Under the pieces are notes generated by a model that saw only the letters and a list, made by a program, of their open reading frames with translations, searched no databases and was not told where the DNA came from. A DNA stretch of 50,115 nucleotides. It comes from Aeromicrobium sp. Lineage in GTDB: Bacteria; Actinomycetota; Actinomycetes; Propionibacteriales; Nocardioidaceae. The position numbers and the translations under genes are program-made. This document shows positions 1-9,167 of this stretch, in pieces. Numbering within the stretch: position 1 is the first letter of the stretch; every line of letters starts with the position of its first letter. The DNA lies in assembly GCA_025965435.1 (NCBI GenBank), contig JAOPWZ010000004.1, forward strand, positions 1 through 50,115. Direction: 5' to 3'.

Positions 1-233
1 ACCACGTCGGGCCCGAGCTTGTCGAGCACGCTGCGGACCAGGACGCAGTGACGTGCCGCTGCGTCCCGCATCCGGTGCATCGCGGTGACGGCGTACGTCC
101 CGTGCCGCAGGCGGGTCAGGCGCCCGGTCTTGACGGCGTGGCGGATCGTCCGGTCGGAGTATCCGATGGCGATGAGCTGGTGCCGCATGAGGTAGCCGCC
201 GTTGGCCTCGGCTATGGGAATGAGATCGTCCAT
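1..233 (-). CDS. AbiEi-type antitoxin/regulator, N-terminal fragment (runs off window edge)
   Basis: Reading the complement from the ATG at 231-233 gives an uninterrupted frame to the window edge, about 77 residues. It begins MDDLIPIAEANGGYLMRHQL and continues with an RTIRHAVKTGRLTRLRHGTY segment. This is the winged-helix start typical of actinobacterial AbiEi-family antitoxin or DUF559-type proteins: a helix-turn-helix, then a turn ending in R-G-x-Y. The C-terminal effector half lies outside the window, so it cannot be told whether the gene is whole or which subfamily it belongs to. No toxin partner is visible on the 3' side in this window. A DNA-binding role is inferred from family resemblance only. 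Confidence 0.6.
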   Translation of the reverse strand, partial: MDDLIPIAEANGGYLMRHQLIAIGYSDRTIRHAVKTGRLTRLRHGTYAVTAMHRMRDAAARHCVLVRSVLDKLGPDV

Positions 234-356
234 GATCCGAGGGTGGCGCTGCCTCGGGCGGCAGCGGGGCGTCCTCGTCCGGTCCTGTGCACGGCCGGGC
301 GGACATCATCCGGGTGTGGATGGCGTGACGCCCCAGAGCAGTCCTGCGCGCACCGG

Positions 357-420
357 GGGAAACTTCCTGCGGGACGTGCAGGTTTGCTCAGGGACCGTGG
401 TAAACCGACGCCCCCGGGTG
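357..420. repeat. Dispersed repeat ending GTGGTAAACCG, copy A
   Basis: The stretch GGGGGAAACTTCC at 356-367, then GGTTTGC at 381-387 and GTGGTAAACCG at 397-407, resembles the complement of the last 60 bases of the window. GGTTT and AAACC can pair as the arms of a hairpin. It lies between the AbiEi-like fragment and the end of the TetR gene. Similarity to copy B is clear in the two ends and poor in the middle. Confidence 0.45.
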
Positions 421-422
421 AG

Positions 423-1040
423 TCAGGAGTGCTCGGCGCTCAGCAGGTACGCCGCGAGGAGACGCTTCAGCTCGATGATCGACTCGCTGTGCTCCTGGCC
501 GTCGCGGATCGAGAAGTTGAGCATCGAGTAGACGACGTGGACCAGCACCTCGGCCATGATCGTGCGGCGTTCGCGGGGGGTTCCGGGGGTCAGGGGGGCC
601 AGCGCCCGCGACACCTCGGCGGCGAGCTCGCGCTCGGTCACCGCGGCGGTCGCCCGGGTCGCCGGGGTCGACTGCACCGCGAGCCACACCGCGCGGCGGG
701 ACGGGTCGTTGGCCCACAGCGCCGCCATGTGGTCGACGAGCCGGTCGAGGAACTTGAGCCAGTCGAGCGACGGGATCGCGTCCGCGAAGCTCTGCAGCTC
801 CAGACGCACCGCCACGGCGTCGACCCGGTCGAGCTCGCACACGATGACGTACTTGTTCTGGAAGAACTGGTAGAGCGTCCCGATCGGCAGCCCGGCCCGG
901 TGTGCGACCTCCTCGCACGTGAACGACTCGAAACCGACGTCCAGCAGCAGCTCACGCGCCACCTGCAGCAGGTGGTCGAACTTCTTGTGGCTGCGCTCCT
1001 GCGTCGGGCGTCGCCGGGGTTCGAGGATCTCGGCTGTCAC
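423..1040 (-). CDS. TetR/AcrR family transcriptional regulator
   Basis: 205 residues, the normal TetR length. The helix-turn-helix spans about residues 28-66, with the recognition part LPIGTLYQFFQNKYVI just before a hydrophobic ligand-binding domain that cannot be classified further. The start is a GTG at 1038-1040 with TAGGGT five bases before it, so it could also be made from a leaderless transcript. It is the last gene of a minus-strand run, SDR - phosphotransferase - TetR, with only 10 bases after the phosphotransferase stop. It probably controls that run through the CTAAGC/GCTTAG palindrome at 2861-2876; this is inferred from position. The inducer is unknown, but the neighbours suggest an acyl-CoA. 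Confidence 0.88.
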   Translation of the reverse strand: MTAEILEPRRRPTQERSHKKFDHLLQVARELLLDVGFESFTCEEVAHRAGLPIGTLYQFFQNKYVIVCELDRVDAVAVRLELQSFADAIPSLDWLKFLDRLVDHMAALWANDPSRRAVWLAVQSTPATRATAAVTERELAAEVSRALAPLTPGTPRERRTIMAEVLVHVVYSMLNFSIRDGQEHSESIIELKRLLAAYLLSAEHS

Positions 1041-1050
1041 GCGCGCAACC

Positions 1051-2076
1051 CTAGCGCGAAGCGGCGCGTCCCGCGGATATCAGCGGCGCGATCATGTCGC
1101 CGATGCCGTCGAAGCCCGCCCCGACGGTCTGTCCCTGGGTGTGCCGCAGGTGGATTCCCTCGAGGATCACGGCGAGCTTGAAGAACGCGAGGGACAGGTG
1201 GTAGCCGAGGTCGCTGACGTCCCGACCCGATCCCGCGGCATAGCGCGCGATGACCTCGTCGGAGCTCAGGTAGCCCGGCGCCAGCGGGGCGTCGGTCACG
1301 ACCGCGCCGCCGGACGACGACGGAGGAGCCGCCTCGGCCAGCTGCTGGTACGCCAGCAGGATCGCGACGTCGGTCAGCGGATCGCCCAACGTGCTCATCT
1401 CCCAGTCGAGCACCGCCGTCACCCGGTCGTCCTCGACCAGGAGGTTGTCGAGCCGGAAGTCGCCGTGGACGATCGTGCCGTCGCCGGAGGCCGGGATGTT
1501 GCTCTCGAGGTGCGCCACGAGCTCGTCCATCCCGGGCAGCTCGCGGCTCGTCGACGCGGCGAGCTGCTTCTTCCACCGGCGGACCTGGCGCTCGAGGTAG
1601 CCCTCGGGGCGGCCGAACTCGCCGAGCCCGACCTCGCGGTACTCGATCGCGTGCAGGTCGACCAGGGTGTCGACCATGCGCTCGGTGATCGTGCGGGTGC
1701 GCTCGGGCCCGAGGGGCTCGAGCTGGGCCGCGCGGCTGTACGGCGTACCGGCCACCCGGTCCATGACGTAGAACGGCGACCCGATGACGTCGACGTTCTC
1801 GCACAGCGCGACCATGCGGGGGACCGGCACGGCCGTGTCGGCGAGCGCCGCCATGACCCGGTGCTCCCGGGCCATGTCGTGCGCCGTTGCGAGGACGTGC
1901 CCCAGGGGCGGACGCCGGACGACGTAGTCGTGCACGCCGTCGGTGACCAGATAGGTCAGGTTGGACTTGCCGCCCGTGATGAGGCTTGCCTCGAACGGGC
2001 CGGCGACGGCGTCGGGCGACACCGCCGAGAGCCACCGGGCGACGGCGGCGGTGTCCAGCCCCTGGGGATCTGTCAT
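1051..2076 (-). CDS. Phosphotransferase family protein (APH / ACAD10-11 kinase-like)
   Basis: 341 residues from the ATG at 2074-2076. A kinase-like fold is shown by GGKSNLTY near residue 35 (nucleotide loop), HGDFRLDN at 204-211 (Brenner catalytic loop) and DWE at 224-226 (metal-binding Asp). This branch of the aminoglycoside phosphotransferase superfamily is commonly found beside acyl-CoA dehydrogenases and SDRs in actinobacteria, and its vertebrate relatives are the kinase domains of ACAD10/ACAD11, which act on 4-hydroxyacyl-CoA. Phosphorylation of a hydroxyacyl-CoA is therefore more likely than antibiotic resistance. It starts 7 bases after the SDR stop. An upstream in-frame ATG at 2137-2139 lies inside the SDR gene and is less likely. 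Confidence 0.85.
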   Translation of the reverse strand: MTDPQGLDTAAVARWLSAVSPDAVAGPFEASLITGGKSNLTYLVTDGVHDYVVRRPPLGHVLATAHDMAREHRVMAALADTAVPVPRMVALCENVDVIGSPFYVMDRVAGTPYSRAAQLEPLGPERTRTITERMVDTLVDLHAIEYREVGLGEFGRPEGYLERQVRRWKKQLAASTSRELPGMDELVAHLESNIPASGDGTIVHGDFRLDNLLVEDDRVTAVLDWEMSTLGDPLTDVAILLAYQQLAEAAPPSSSGGAVVTDAPLAPGYLSSDEVIARYAAGSGRDVSDLGYHLSLAFFKLAVILEGIHLRHTQGQTVGAGFDGIGDMIAPLISAGRAASR

Positions 2077-2083
2077 GGCGCCG

Positions 2084-2839
2084 TCAGTCCTTCGGTCCGC
2101 CGGCGACGTAGATGACCTGGCCGGACACGAAGCCGGCACCCTCGCTGACGAGGAACGACGCCGTGTGGGCGATGTCCTCGGGCTGGCCGACGCGGGCGAC
2201 CGGGATCTGGTCGGCGCTGAACTTGATGAAGTCGTCGAACGGGACCTTCATCCGCTCGGCCGTCGCGGCGGTCATGTCGGTCTGGATGAAGCCCGGCGCG
2301 ATCGCGTTGGCCGTGACACCGAACTTGCCGAGCTCGATCGCGAGGGTCTTGGTGAAGCCCTGCAGCCCCGCCTTGGCGGCCGAGTAGTTGGCCTGGCCGC
2401 GGTTGCCCAGCGCCGAGGTGCTCGACAGGTTGACGATGCGGCCGTACTTCGCCTCGGTCATGTGCTTCTGGGCGTACTTGGCCATGAGGAACGCGCCGCG
2501 CAGGTGCACGCCCATGACCAGGTCCCAGTCCTCGGCGGACATCTTGAACAGCAGGTTGTCGCGCAGGATGCCGGCGTTGTTGATCAGGACGGTCGGCGCA
2601 CCGAGCTCGGCCACGATCGTCTCGAACGCCGCCGCGACCTTGGCCTCGTCGCTGACGTCGGCGCCGACGGCGAGGGCCTGGCCACCGGCCTCGGTGATGG
2701 CGTCGACGGTGCCGGCGCACGCAGCGGCGTCGAGGTCGACGACGGCCACCTTGAAGCCGTCGGCGGCCAGGCGCTTGGCCACGGCGGCGCCGATGCCTCG
2801 GGCTGCTCCGGTCACGATTGCGGTACGGGTCTCGGTCAC
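2084..2839 (-). CDS. Short-chain dehydrogenase, FabG-like 3-oxoacyl reductase
   Basis: 251 residues, a complete classical SDR. Visible landmarks are TGAARGIG at 10-17 (NAD(P) loop), NNAG at 86-89, a Ser at 138-139, and Tyr151 and Lys155 in NYSAAK. The Asp in VVDLD after the second strand suggests NAD(H) rather than NADPH. The C-terminal half resembles 3-oxoacyl-ACP reductases. Position at the head of an operon with a phosphotransferase and TetR suggests a catabolic acyl-CoA role rather than housekeeping fatty acid synthesis. It is divergent from the carboxyltransferase gene at 3009, with a palindromic operator in the gap. Confidence 0.88.
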   Translation of the reverse strand: MTETRTAIVTGAARGIGAAVAKRLAADGFKVAVVDLDAAACAGTVDAITEAGGQALAVGADVSDEAKVAAAFETIVAELGAPTVLINNAGILRDNLLFKMSAEDWDLVMGVHLRGAFLMAKYAQKHMTEAKYGRIVNLSSTSALGNRGQANYSAAKAGLQGFTKTLAIELGKFGVTANAIAPGFIQTDMTAATAERMKVPFDDFIKFSADQIPVARVGQPEDIAHTASFLVSEGAGFVSGQVIYVAGGPKD

Positions 2840-2860
2840 GTCTACTCCTCGGGGGTGCGC

Positions 2861-2876
2861 CTAAGCGCTTGCTTAG
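2861..2876. promoter_or_regulatory. Palindromic operator CTAAGC-GCTT-GCTTAG
   Basis: Perfect 6-base arms CTAAGC and GCTTAG around a 4-base centre lie 22 bases upstream of the SDR start. The form is typical of TetR-family operators of acyl-CoA metabolism. The likely ligand protein is the TetR encoded at 423-1040. Confidence 0.6.
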
Positions 2877-2959
2877 TGAAGTCCCCAGCACGGTAGCGCA
2901 CCCGGCACGGCGTGCGCGAGATCACCTCGAGATTTGTCAGTCCCAGAAGATGAAGGATT

Positions 2960-3002
2960 CCTCATGTTTGTGTATAGTTGAGGAAAACCTCATGTTTAGG
3001 AG
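2960..3002 (+). promoter_or_regulatory. Promoter and nested CCTCA/TGAGG inverted repeats before the carboxyltransferase gene
   Basis: This is an AT-rich island in GC-rich DNA. It holds the -10 candidate TATAGT (2973-2978), two copies of CCTCATGTTT (2960-2969 and 2988-2997), an intervening TGAGG (2979-2983) and a ribosome site AGGAG (2998-3002) before the GTG at 3009. TGAGG can pair with the copy upstream or with the one downstream (TGAGG-AAAA-CCTCA), so the arrangement could be an operator or a switching leader. Confidence 0.5.
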
Positions 3003-3008
3003 TTCGAC

Positions 3009-4516
<1,508 letters not shown>

Positions 4517-4517
<1 letters not shown>

Positions 4518-4744
4518 TGTACCTCGCCAGGGCCGAGATCGTCTCGAACGTGTGGAAGATCGTCGCCCGTGAGGGTGACCAGGTCGCGGCCGGCGATGTC
4601 CTCGCCGTCCTCGAGTCGATGAAGATGGAGATCCCGCTCGTCGCACAGGTCGGCGGGCACGTGAGCAAGATCCTCGTCGAGCTGGGCCAGATCGTCCAGG
4701 AGGGTGACCCGATCATCGAGATCGACGAGACCGCCAGCGCCTGA
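4517..4744 (+). CDS. Biotin carboxyl carrier (biotinyl domain) protein
   Basis: A 75-residue stand-alone biotinyl domain. The motif ESMKMEIP at 33-40 marks Lys36 as the biotinylation site. The hairpin fold has matching repeats GDVLAVLESM and GDPIIEI. The ATG at 4517-4519 overlaps the TGA of the carboxyltransferase by one base (TGATG), which indicates translational coupling and supports this short start. Full-length BCCPs carry an extra N-terminal region that is absent here; free minimal carriers like this are known in actinobacterial acyl-CoA carboxylase loci. Confidence 0.88.
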
Positions 4745-4767
4745 GCCCGTCTGGCATCATCTGGCGC

Positions 4768-5484
4768 GTGCCTTCAACTGACGCGGTCGTCCACGAGATC
4801 CCCATGCGCTGGGCGGATCTCGACTCGCTCAACCATGTCAACAACGTCGTGTACGTGGCCTACGCGGCCGAGGCGCGCGAGCTGCTCGGCGAGGGCGTGG
4901 CAGAGGCGACTGTTCGCAGTGTGACGGTCCGCTACCGGCGCCCGCTGCTGCTGAGCAGCCGGCCCGTCGTCGTGGTCTCCTCGCTCGAGGGGGCCGAGCT
5001 GCGTCAGGAGATCCGCAGCGAGGGGGCGGACGACGTGTTCGCCGACATCGCCACCGAGCTCGGTGGCCTCGTCCCGATCGTGCCCCACACGCCGCCGGGA
5101 GAGGCACTGTCGATCCGGGTCAGGCGCGCCGACCTCGACAGCTCAGGCCTGGTCAGCGTCACCAAGATGTTCGAGCTGTTCCAGGAGGCACGGGTCCTCT
5201 ACCTGTCGACCCGGCTCGGACGTGTCACGCCCGGGAGCTTCGTGGTGGGCACGGTCAGCGTGCAGCAGGCCCGGCCGCTCCCGTGGCGGGCGGAGGCCTA
5301 CGACATCTCGATGCGTCTCAGCCGGGTCGGCGGCGGATCGCTGACCATCGAGGCCGAGCTGTCGGACGGCGGGGGCATCATCGCCCGCTCGACGAGCGTG
5401 TTGGTCGGCTTCGACCTGGAGTCCCAGCGTGCACGCCGTCTGGACGACGACGAGCGCGCCACCCTCGAGGCGCTGGTCGGCTGA
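4768..5484 (+). CDS. Tandem hotdog-fold acyl-CoA thioesterase
   Basis: 238 residues comprising two 4HBT-like halves. The first starts with MRWADLDSLNHVNNVVYVAY, which carries the D-x-x-x-H-V-N-N signature of thioesterases. The second starts near residue 115 with VRRADLDSSGLVSVTKMFEL, a degenerate repeat of the same motif. Such duplicated hotdogs hydrolyse or bind acyl-CoAs. The start is the GTG at 4768, which has CATCAT seven bases before it and no clear ribosome site. It follows the biotinyl carrier by 23 bases and may belong to the same acyl-CoA module, though with its own leaderless promoter. Confidence 0.82.
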   Translation: MPSTDAVVHEIPMRWADLDSLNHVNNVVYVAYAAEARELLGEGVAEATVRSVTVRYRRPLLLSSRPVVVVSSLEGAELRQEIRSEGADDVFADIATELGGLVPIVPHTPPGEALSIRVRRADLDSSGLVSVTKMFELFQEARVLYLSTRLGRVTPGSFVVGTVSVQQARPLPWRAEAYDISMRLSRVGGGSLTIEAELSDGGGIIARSTSVLVGFDLESQRARRLDDDERATLEALVG

Positions 5485-5506
5485 CGCCTCGTGCAGGCGG
5501 TAGGGC

Positions 5507-5899
5507 TCAGGCGGGGCCGGGGGCGTTGACCATGAACTGTGCGGCGTGCTGCACGTAGGCCCAGAACTGCGCGTCGTGCTCGGGGGACAGGGCGGCCTTG
5601 TCGAGCCCGGCCCTGAAGTGCTTGAGCCAGTGGACGCGCGCCTGGTCGTCGACGACGAACGACACGTGCCGCATCCGCAGGCGCGGGTGACCGCGCTGCT
5701 CGGAGTAGACGGTCGGACCGCCCCAGTACTGCTCCAGGAACATCGTGAAGCGGTGGGCCGCCGGCCCGAGGTCCTCTTCGGGATAGAGGGGACGCAGCAC
5801 CTCGTCGCCCGCGACTCCGGCGTAGAAGGTGTCCACGATCAGCTTGATGGTGTCGTGACCGCCGATCGCGTCGTAGAACGTCTGCTCGGTGTCGGTCAT
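5507..5899 (-). CDS. glbO: Group II truncated haemoglobin (GlbO)
   Basis: 130 residues from the ATG at 5897-5899. The haem ligands and pocket residues of group II truncated globins line up: Tyr26 (B10) in DTFY, Tyr39 (CD1) in RPLYPEED, His78 (F8) in RLRMRH, and Trp91 (G8) in HWLKHF. The block FLEQYWGGP followed by YSEQRGHPRLRMRH is nearly that of mycobacterial GlbO. It should bind O2 or NO reversibly and help under low oxygen or nitrosative stress. Its start overlaps the stop of the MscS gene by four bases, so the two are co-translated. A longer upstream reading into mscS is not needed. Confidence 0.93.
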   Translation of the reverse strand: MTDTEQTFYDAIGGHDTIKLIVDTFYAGVAGDEVLRPLYPEEDLGPAAHRFTMFLEQYWGGPTVYSEQRGHPRLRMRHVSFVVDDQARVHWLKHFRAGLDKAALSPEHDAQFWAYVQHAAQFMVNAPGPA

Positions 5900-6819
5900 G
5901 GCTGTTCGCTGTCTGTGCGGATGGTCGAGAACGACGTGGGGATGCGGATGCCGGCCCGGTCGAACTCGGCCTTGATGCGTCGGCGCATCGCCCGGGCGAC
6001 CAGCCACTGCTGGGCCGGGGCCGTCTTCAGCACGACGCGGACCACGACCCCATCCTTGTCGAAGCGCTCGACCCCCCACACCTCGGGGGGCTCGATGATG
6101 ACGTCGTGGAACTGGGGCTCCTCGTAGGTCGAGGTCGCGACGTCCTGCAAGATCTCCTGCACACGGTCCAGGTCGGTCTCGTACGACACCGTGATGTCCA
6201 GGACCGTCCTGGCCCAGTTCTGGCTCTGGTTGCCGACCCGCAGGATCTCGCCGTTGCGGACGTACCAGACGGTCCCGTTGACGTCGCGCAGGCGGGTGAC
6301 GCGCAGGCCGACCGCCTCGACGACCCCGGTGGCCTCGCCGAGGTCGACGGAGTCGCCGACACCGTACTGGTCCTCCAGGATCATGAAGATGCCGGACAGG
6401 AAGTCCTTGACCAGGTTCTGCGCGCCGAAGCCCAGCGCGACGCCGACGATGCCGGCACTGGCGATGATCGGTGCGATGTTGATGCCGAGCTTCGCAAGGA
6501 CGCTGATCGTGACGATCGTGAGGATGAGGCCGGTCGCGAAGCTCTTGAGCAGCGAGCCCATCGTCTCCGCGCGCTGCTGCCGGCGGGCGTGGTTGGCGGG
6601 CTTCAGGCCGGCCAGGAACTCACCGCCCCGGGTGTTGGCGATGACGCCGGGCACGGCGCCCTTGCCCGCCCGGGCGACCAGCCGGTCGATCGCGCGGCAG
6701 ACGAACCAGCGGAACACCAAGCCGATGACGATGACCAGCACGATGCTGCCGGGTGTGGCGATGAACCACTCGTAGGCCTTGCCCTCAGGGAGCTTCCAGT
6801 TGATGTCGAGGTGAGGCAT
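5896..6819 (-). CDS. MscS-family mechanosensitive ion channel
   Basis: 307 residues. Membrane spans lie at about 24-44 and 90-110, with a glycine- and alanine-rich pore helix about 113-140 (IIASAGIVGVALGFGAQNLV). After these comes the cytosolic beta domain beginning DQYGVGDSVDLG, the hallmark of the family. It is at the size of small MscS proteins and should open on hypo-osmotic shock. The ATG at 6817-6819 has TAGGGT six bases before it, so leaderless transcription is likely. It heads a two-gene unit with glbO and diverges from the small membrane protein at 6852. Confidence 0.92.
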   Translation of the reverse strand: MPHLDINWKLPEGKAYEWFIATPGSIVLVIVIGLVFRWFVCRAIDRLVARAGKGAVPGVIANTRGGEFLAGLKPANHARRQQRAETMGSLLKSFATGLILTIVTISVLAKLGINIAPIIASAGIVGVALGFGAQNLVKDFLSGIFMILEDQYGVGDSVDLGEATGVVEAVGLRVTRLRDVNGTVWYVRNGEILRVGNQSQNWARTVLDITVSYETDLDRVQEILQDVATSTYEEPQFHDVIIEPPEVWGVERFDKDGVVVRVVLKTAPAQQWLVARAMRRRIKAEFDRAGIRIPTSFSTIRTDSEQP

Positions 6820-6851
6820 TCCTCCACCCTACGGGTGGCTACGATGGGGCC

Positions 6852-7133
6852 ATGAAGACTCCTGCTCGCGTGCTCGGACTCGTGCTCGCCACCGTCGTGA
6901 CGTTCATCGCCGGCTCGGGCGCCGCCTTCGCCGACGCGCCCACGGGCCCGGCCTGGCCGGAGAACGCGGACCGCAGCAACCTCGACTCGCTGATCCTGTT
7001 CGGCGGCGGCACCGTCGGCCTGTTCGTGCTGGTCGCCCTGTTCGGCCTACTGACGGCGCGCCGCAACTTCGTGCCGGCCTCGCCCAGCACCGAGGTCGCC
7101 ACCACGAGCGACAACAGCCCCGCCCACCACTGA
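6852..7133 (+). CDS. Small secreted or membrane protein of unknown function
   Basis: 93 residues. A signal peptide (residues 1-27, K-rich start, ending SGAAFA before DAPT) is followed by a short linker and one hydrophobic segment at about 47-68, then LTARRNF and a polar tail. Both ends suggest a single-span protein with its middle outside the membrane. TACGAT stands six bases before the ATG, consistent with a leaderless message. It diverges from mscS with only 32 bases between. I do not recognise the family and assign no function. Confidence 0.75.
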   Translation: MKTPARVLGLVLATVVTFIAGSGAAFADAPTGPAWPENADRSNLDSLILFGGGTVGLFVLVALFGLLTARRNFVPASPSTEVATTSDNSPAHH

Positions 7134-7163
7134 GGCGAGCGGGGCCGGATCGGCTCCGTCGGG

Positions 7164-7919
7164 CTAGCGCGGCGCCATGCGCAGGGCGCCGTCCATCCGG
7201 ATCGTCTCGCCGTTGAGGTAGTCGTGGTCGACGATCATCGTCACGAGCTTGGCGTACTCCGAGGGCTCGCACAGGCGCTGCGGGAACGGGACGCCGGCCG
7301 CGAGGCCTGCCCGGAACTCCTCGCTCACGGTCGCGAGCATCGGGGTGTTGACGATGCCGGGCGCGATCGTGCACACGCGGATGCCGTGCTGCGCGAGGTC
7401 GCGCGCCGCGGGCAGGGTCATCCCGACGATGCCCCCCTTGGACGAGGCGTAGGCGACCTGGCCGATCTGCCCGTCGTACGCCGCGATCGACGCGGTGTTG
7501 ACGATGACGCCGCGCTGCCCGTTCTCGTCGGGCTCGGTCCGGGCGATGGCCTCGGCGGCCAGCGCCAGCACGGTGAAGGTGCCGACCAGGTTGACCTGGA
7601 CGATCTTGGCGAACAGGCCGAGGTCGTGGACGCCCTTGCGACCGAGGATGCGGGCTGACGGCCCGATGCCGGCGCAGTTGACGACGGTGCGCAGGGGAGC
7701 GGACTCCGCAGCGGTGGCCACGGCGGCGCGCACCTGCTGCTCGTCGGTGACGTCGGCGGCCAGGTAGGTCACCCCGGCGAGAGTCGGGGCCTGGTCGATC
7801 GAGGCCTGGAGGTCGATCGCGTAGACCGACGCCCCCTGTGCGGCGAGGGCCGCGGCGGTCGCGGCGCCGAGTCCTGAGGCTCCGCCCGTGACGATCGCGG
7901 CGGTGTCGGTGAGCTGCAT
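7164..7919 (-). CDS. SDR family 3-hydroxyacyl-CoA dehydrogenase-like protein
   Basis: 251 residues with the SDR loop TGGASGLG at 11-18, Asp in YAIDLQ for NAD+, N-C-A-G in the fourth strand and YASSKGG as the catalytic Tyr-Lys. The region MTLPAARDLAQHGIRVCTIAPG and the C-terminal EYAKLVTMIV resemble type-2 (HSD17B10-like) 3-hydroxyacyl-CoA dehydrogenases, which oxidise short or branched 3-hydroxyacyl-CoAs. It follows an acyl-CoA dehydrogenase by 39 bases in the same direction, giving two successive steps of beta-oxidation. The pair faces a divergent TetR gene that probably controls it. Confidence 0.87.
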   Translation of the reverse strand: MQLTDTAAIVTGGASGLGAATAAALAAQGASVYAIDLQASIDQAPTLAGVTYLAADVTDEQQVRAAVATAAESAPLRTVVNCAGIGPSARILGRKGVHDLGLFAKIVQVNLVGTFTVLALAAEAIARTEPDENGQRGVIVNTASIAAYDGQIGQVAYASSKGGIVGMTLPAARDLAQHGIRVCTIAPGIVNTPMLATVSEEFRAGLAAGVPFPQRLCEPSEYAKLVTMIVDHDYLNGETIRMDGALRMAPR

Positions 7920-7958
7920 GGTTCTCCTGGTTCGTGGACGGGTTCGAGACGAGGTCGC

Positions 7959-9101
7959 TCAGCGTGCGAGGTCGCGGCTGATGACGAGTCGTTGGATCTG
8001 GTTGGTGCCTTCGAAGATCTGCATGACCTTGGCCTCCCGCATGTAGCGCTCGGCCGGGAAGTCCTTGGTGTAGCCGGCTCCGCCGAGGACCTGCACGGCG
8101 TCGGTGGTGACCTTCATGGCGTTGTCGGTGCACACCATCTTGGCGATGGAGGCCTGGCGCGAGAAAGGCAGGCCAGCGTCCTTGCGGCGGGCCGCGGCCA
8201 GGTACGTGGCACGTGCGGACTCGACGGCGGCCGCCATGTCGGCGAGCAGGAAGCCGAGCCCCTGGTGGTCGATGATCCGCCGGCCGAAGGTCTCCCGCTC
8301 CTTGGCGTATCTCACCGCGAGGTCGAGCGCCTCCTGTGCGAGTCCGGTCGCGACGGCGGCGATGCCGAGGCGTCCGGAGTCCAGCCCCGCGAGCGCGATC
8401 GGCAGCCCCTGGCCCTCGGCGCCGAGACGGCGCTCGGCCGGGATGCGCACGTCATCGAACAGCATCGTGGCGGTCGTCGACGACATCAGCCCCATCTTCT
8501 GCTCGGGGGTGTCCGCGGTCAGGCCCGGTGCATCGGCCGGCACGAGGAAGCAGGAGATTCCGCGTCCGCCGTCGTCGGACGTCCGCGCCATGACCTTGTA
8601 GAAGTCGGCCTTGCCGCCATGCGTGGTCCAGGCCTTGGCACCGCTGATGACGTATTCGTCGCCGTCCAGGACCGCGCGGGTCTTCATGGCGGCCGGGTCG
8701 GAGCCGGCGTGGGCCTCCGACAGGCAGTAGGCGCCCAGCTGGTCACCGGACAGCATCTCGGGCAGCCAGCGCTCTTTCTGCGCGTCGGTGCCGGCCGTGA
8801 AGAGACCGAAGCAGGAGAGCGCGTGGACGCTGACGCCCACGCCGACGCTGGCGGAGGCCGAGGCGATCTCCTCGAGGGCCTGCAGGTACACCTCGTACGG
8901 CTGCCCGCCCCCACCGAGCTCTTCGGGGTACGGCAGGCTCAGGAGGCCCGCACGGCCCAAGGTCCGGAAGATCTCCCGTGGGAACTCAGCACGGGCGTCG
9001 AGATCGGCGATCGCGGGACGCAGCTCCTTGTCCACGATGCTGCGGGTCAGCTCGATCAGGTCGCTGGACTCGGCGGTCGGCATGAGACGTTCGGCCGGCA
9101 T
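7959..9101 (-). CDS. Acyl-CoA dehydrogenase
   Basis: 380 residues from the ATG at 9099-9101, which has the strong ribosome site GAGGAGG; the frame stays open upstream but has no better start. Family landmarks include CLSEAHAGSD (FAD and substrate region), WTTHGG, KERETFGRRI, a QVLGGAGYTKDFPAER block and the C-terminal FEGTNQIQR. The Glu of that last motif, residue 364, is the expected catalytic base. The enzyme should introduce a double bond into an acyl-CoA, passing electrons to ETF. With the downstream SDR it forms a small oxidation operon. A second in-frame ATG six codons on is possible. Confidence 0.93.
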   Translation of the reverse strand: MPAERLMPTAESSDLIELTRSIVDKELRPAIADLDARAEFPREIFRTLGRAGLLSLPYPEELGGGGQPYEVYLQALEEIASASASVGVGVSVHALSCFGLFTAGTDAQKERWLPEMLSGDQLGAYCLSEAHAGSDPAAMKTRAVLDGDEYVISGAKAWTTHGGKADFYKVMARTSDDGGRGISCFLVPADAPGLTADTPEQKMGLMSSTTATMLFDDVRIPAERRLGAEGQGLPIALAGLDSGRLGIAAVATGLAQEALDLAVRYAKERETFGRRIIDHQGLGFLLADMAAAVESARATYLAAARRKDAGLPFSRQASIAKMVCTDNAMKVTTDAVQVLGGAGYTKDFPAERYMREAKVMQIFEGTNQIQRLVISRDLAR

Positions 9102-9121
9102 GTTCCTCCTCGGTAGGCGCA

Positions 9122-9137
9122 GTACCGGAAACAGTAC
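9122..9137. promoter_or_regulatory. Inverted repeat GTAC-N8-GTAC between divergent genes
   Basis: GTACCGGAAACAGTAC lies in the 66-base gap between the acyl-CoA dehydrogenase and the TetR gene. A further GGTACCGT at 9154-9160 overlaps the TetR -10 (TACCGT). Both look like half-sites for the adjacent repressor. Confidence 0.45.
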
Positions 9138-9167
9138 CTCAGATCCGATCGTGGTACCGTCCGTGCC

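Noticed and set aside
1051-2076. Aminoglycoside resistance gene
   Set aside because: The fold matches, but the operon context and ACAD10/11-like form indicate acyl-CoA metabolism.
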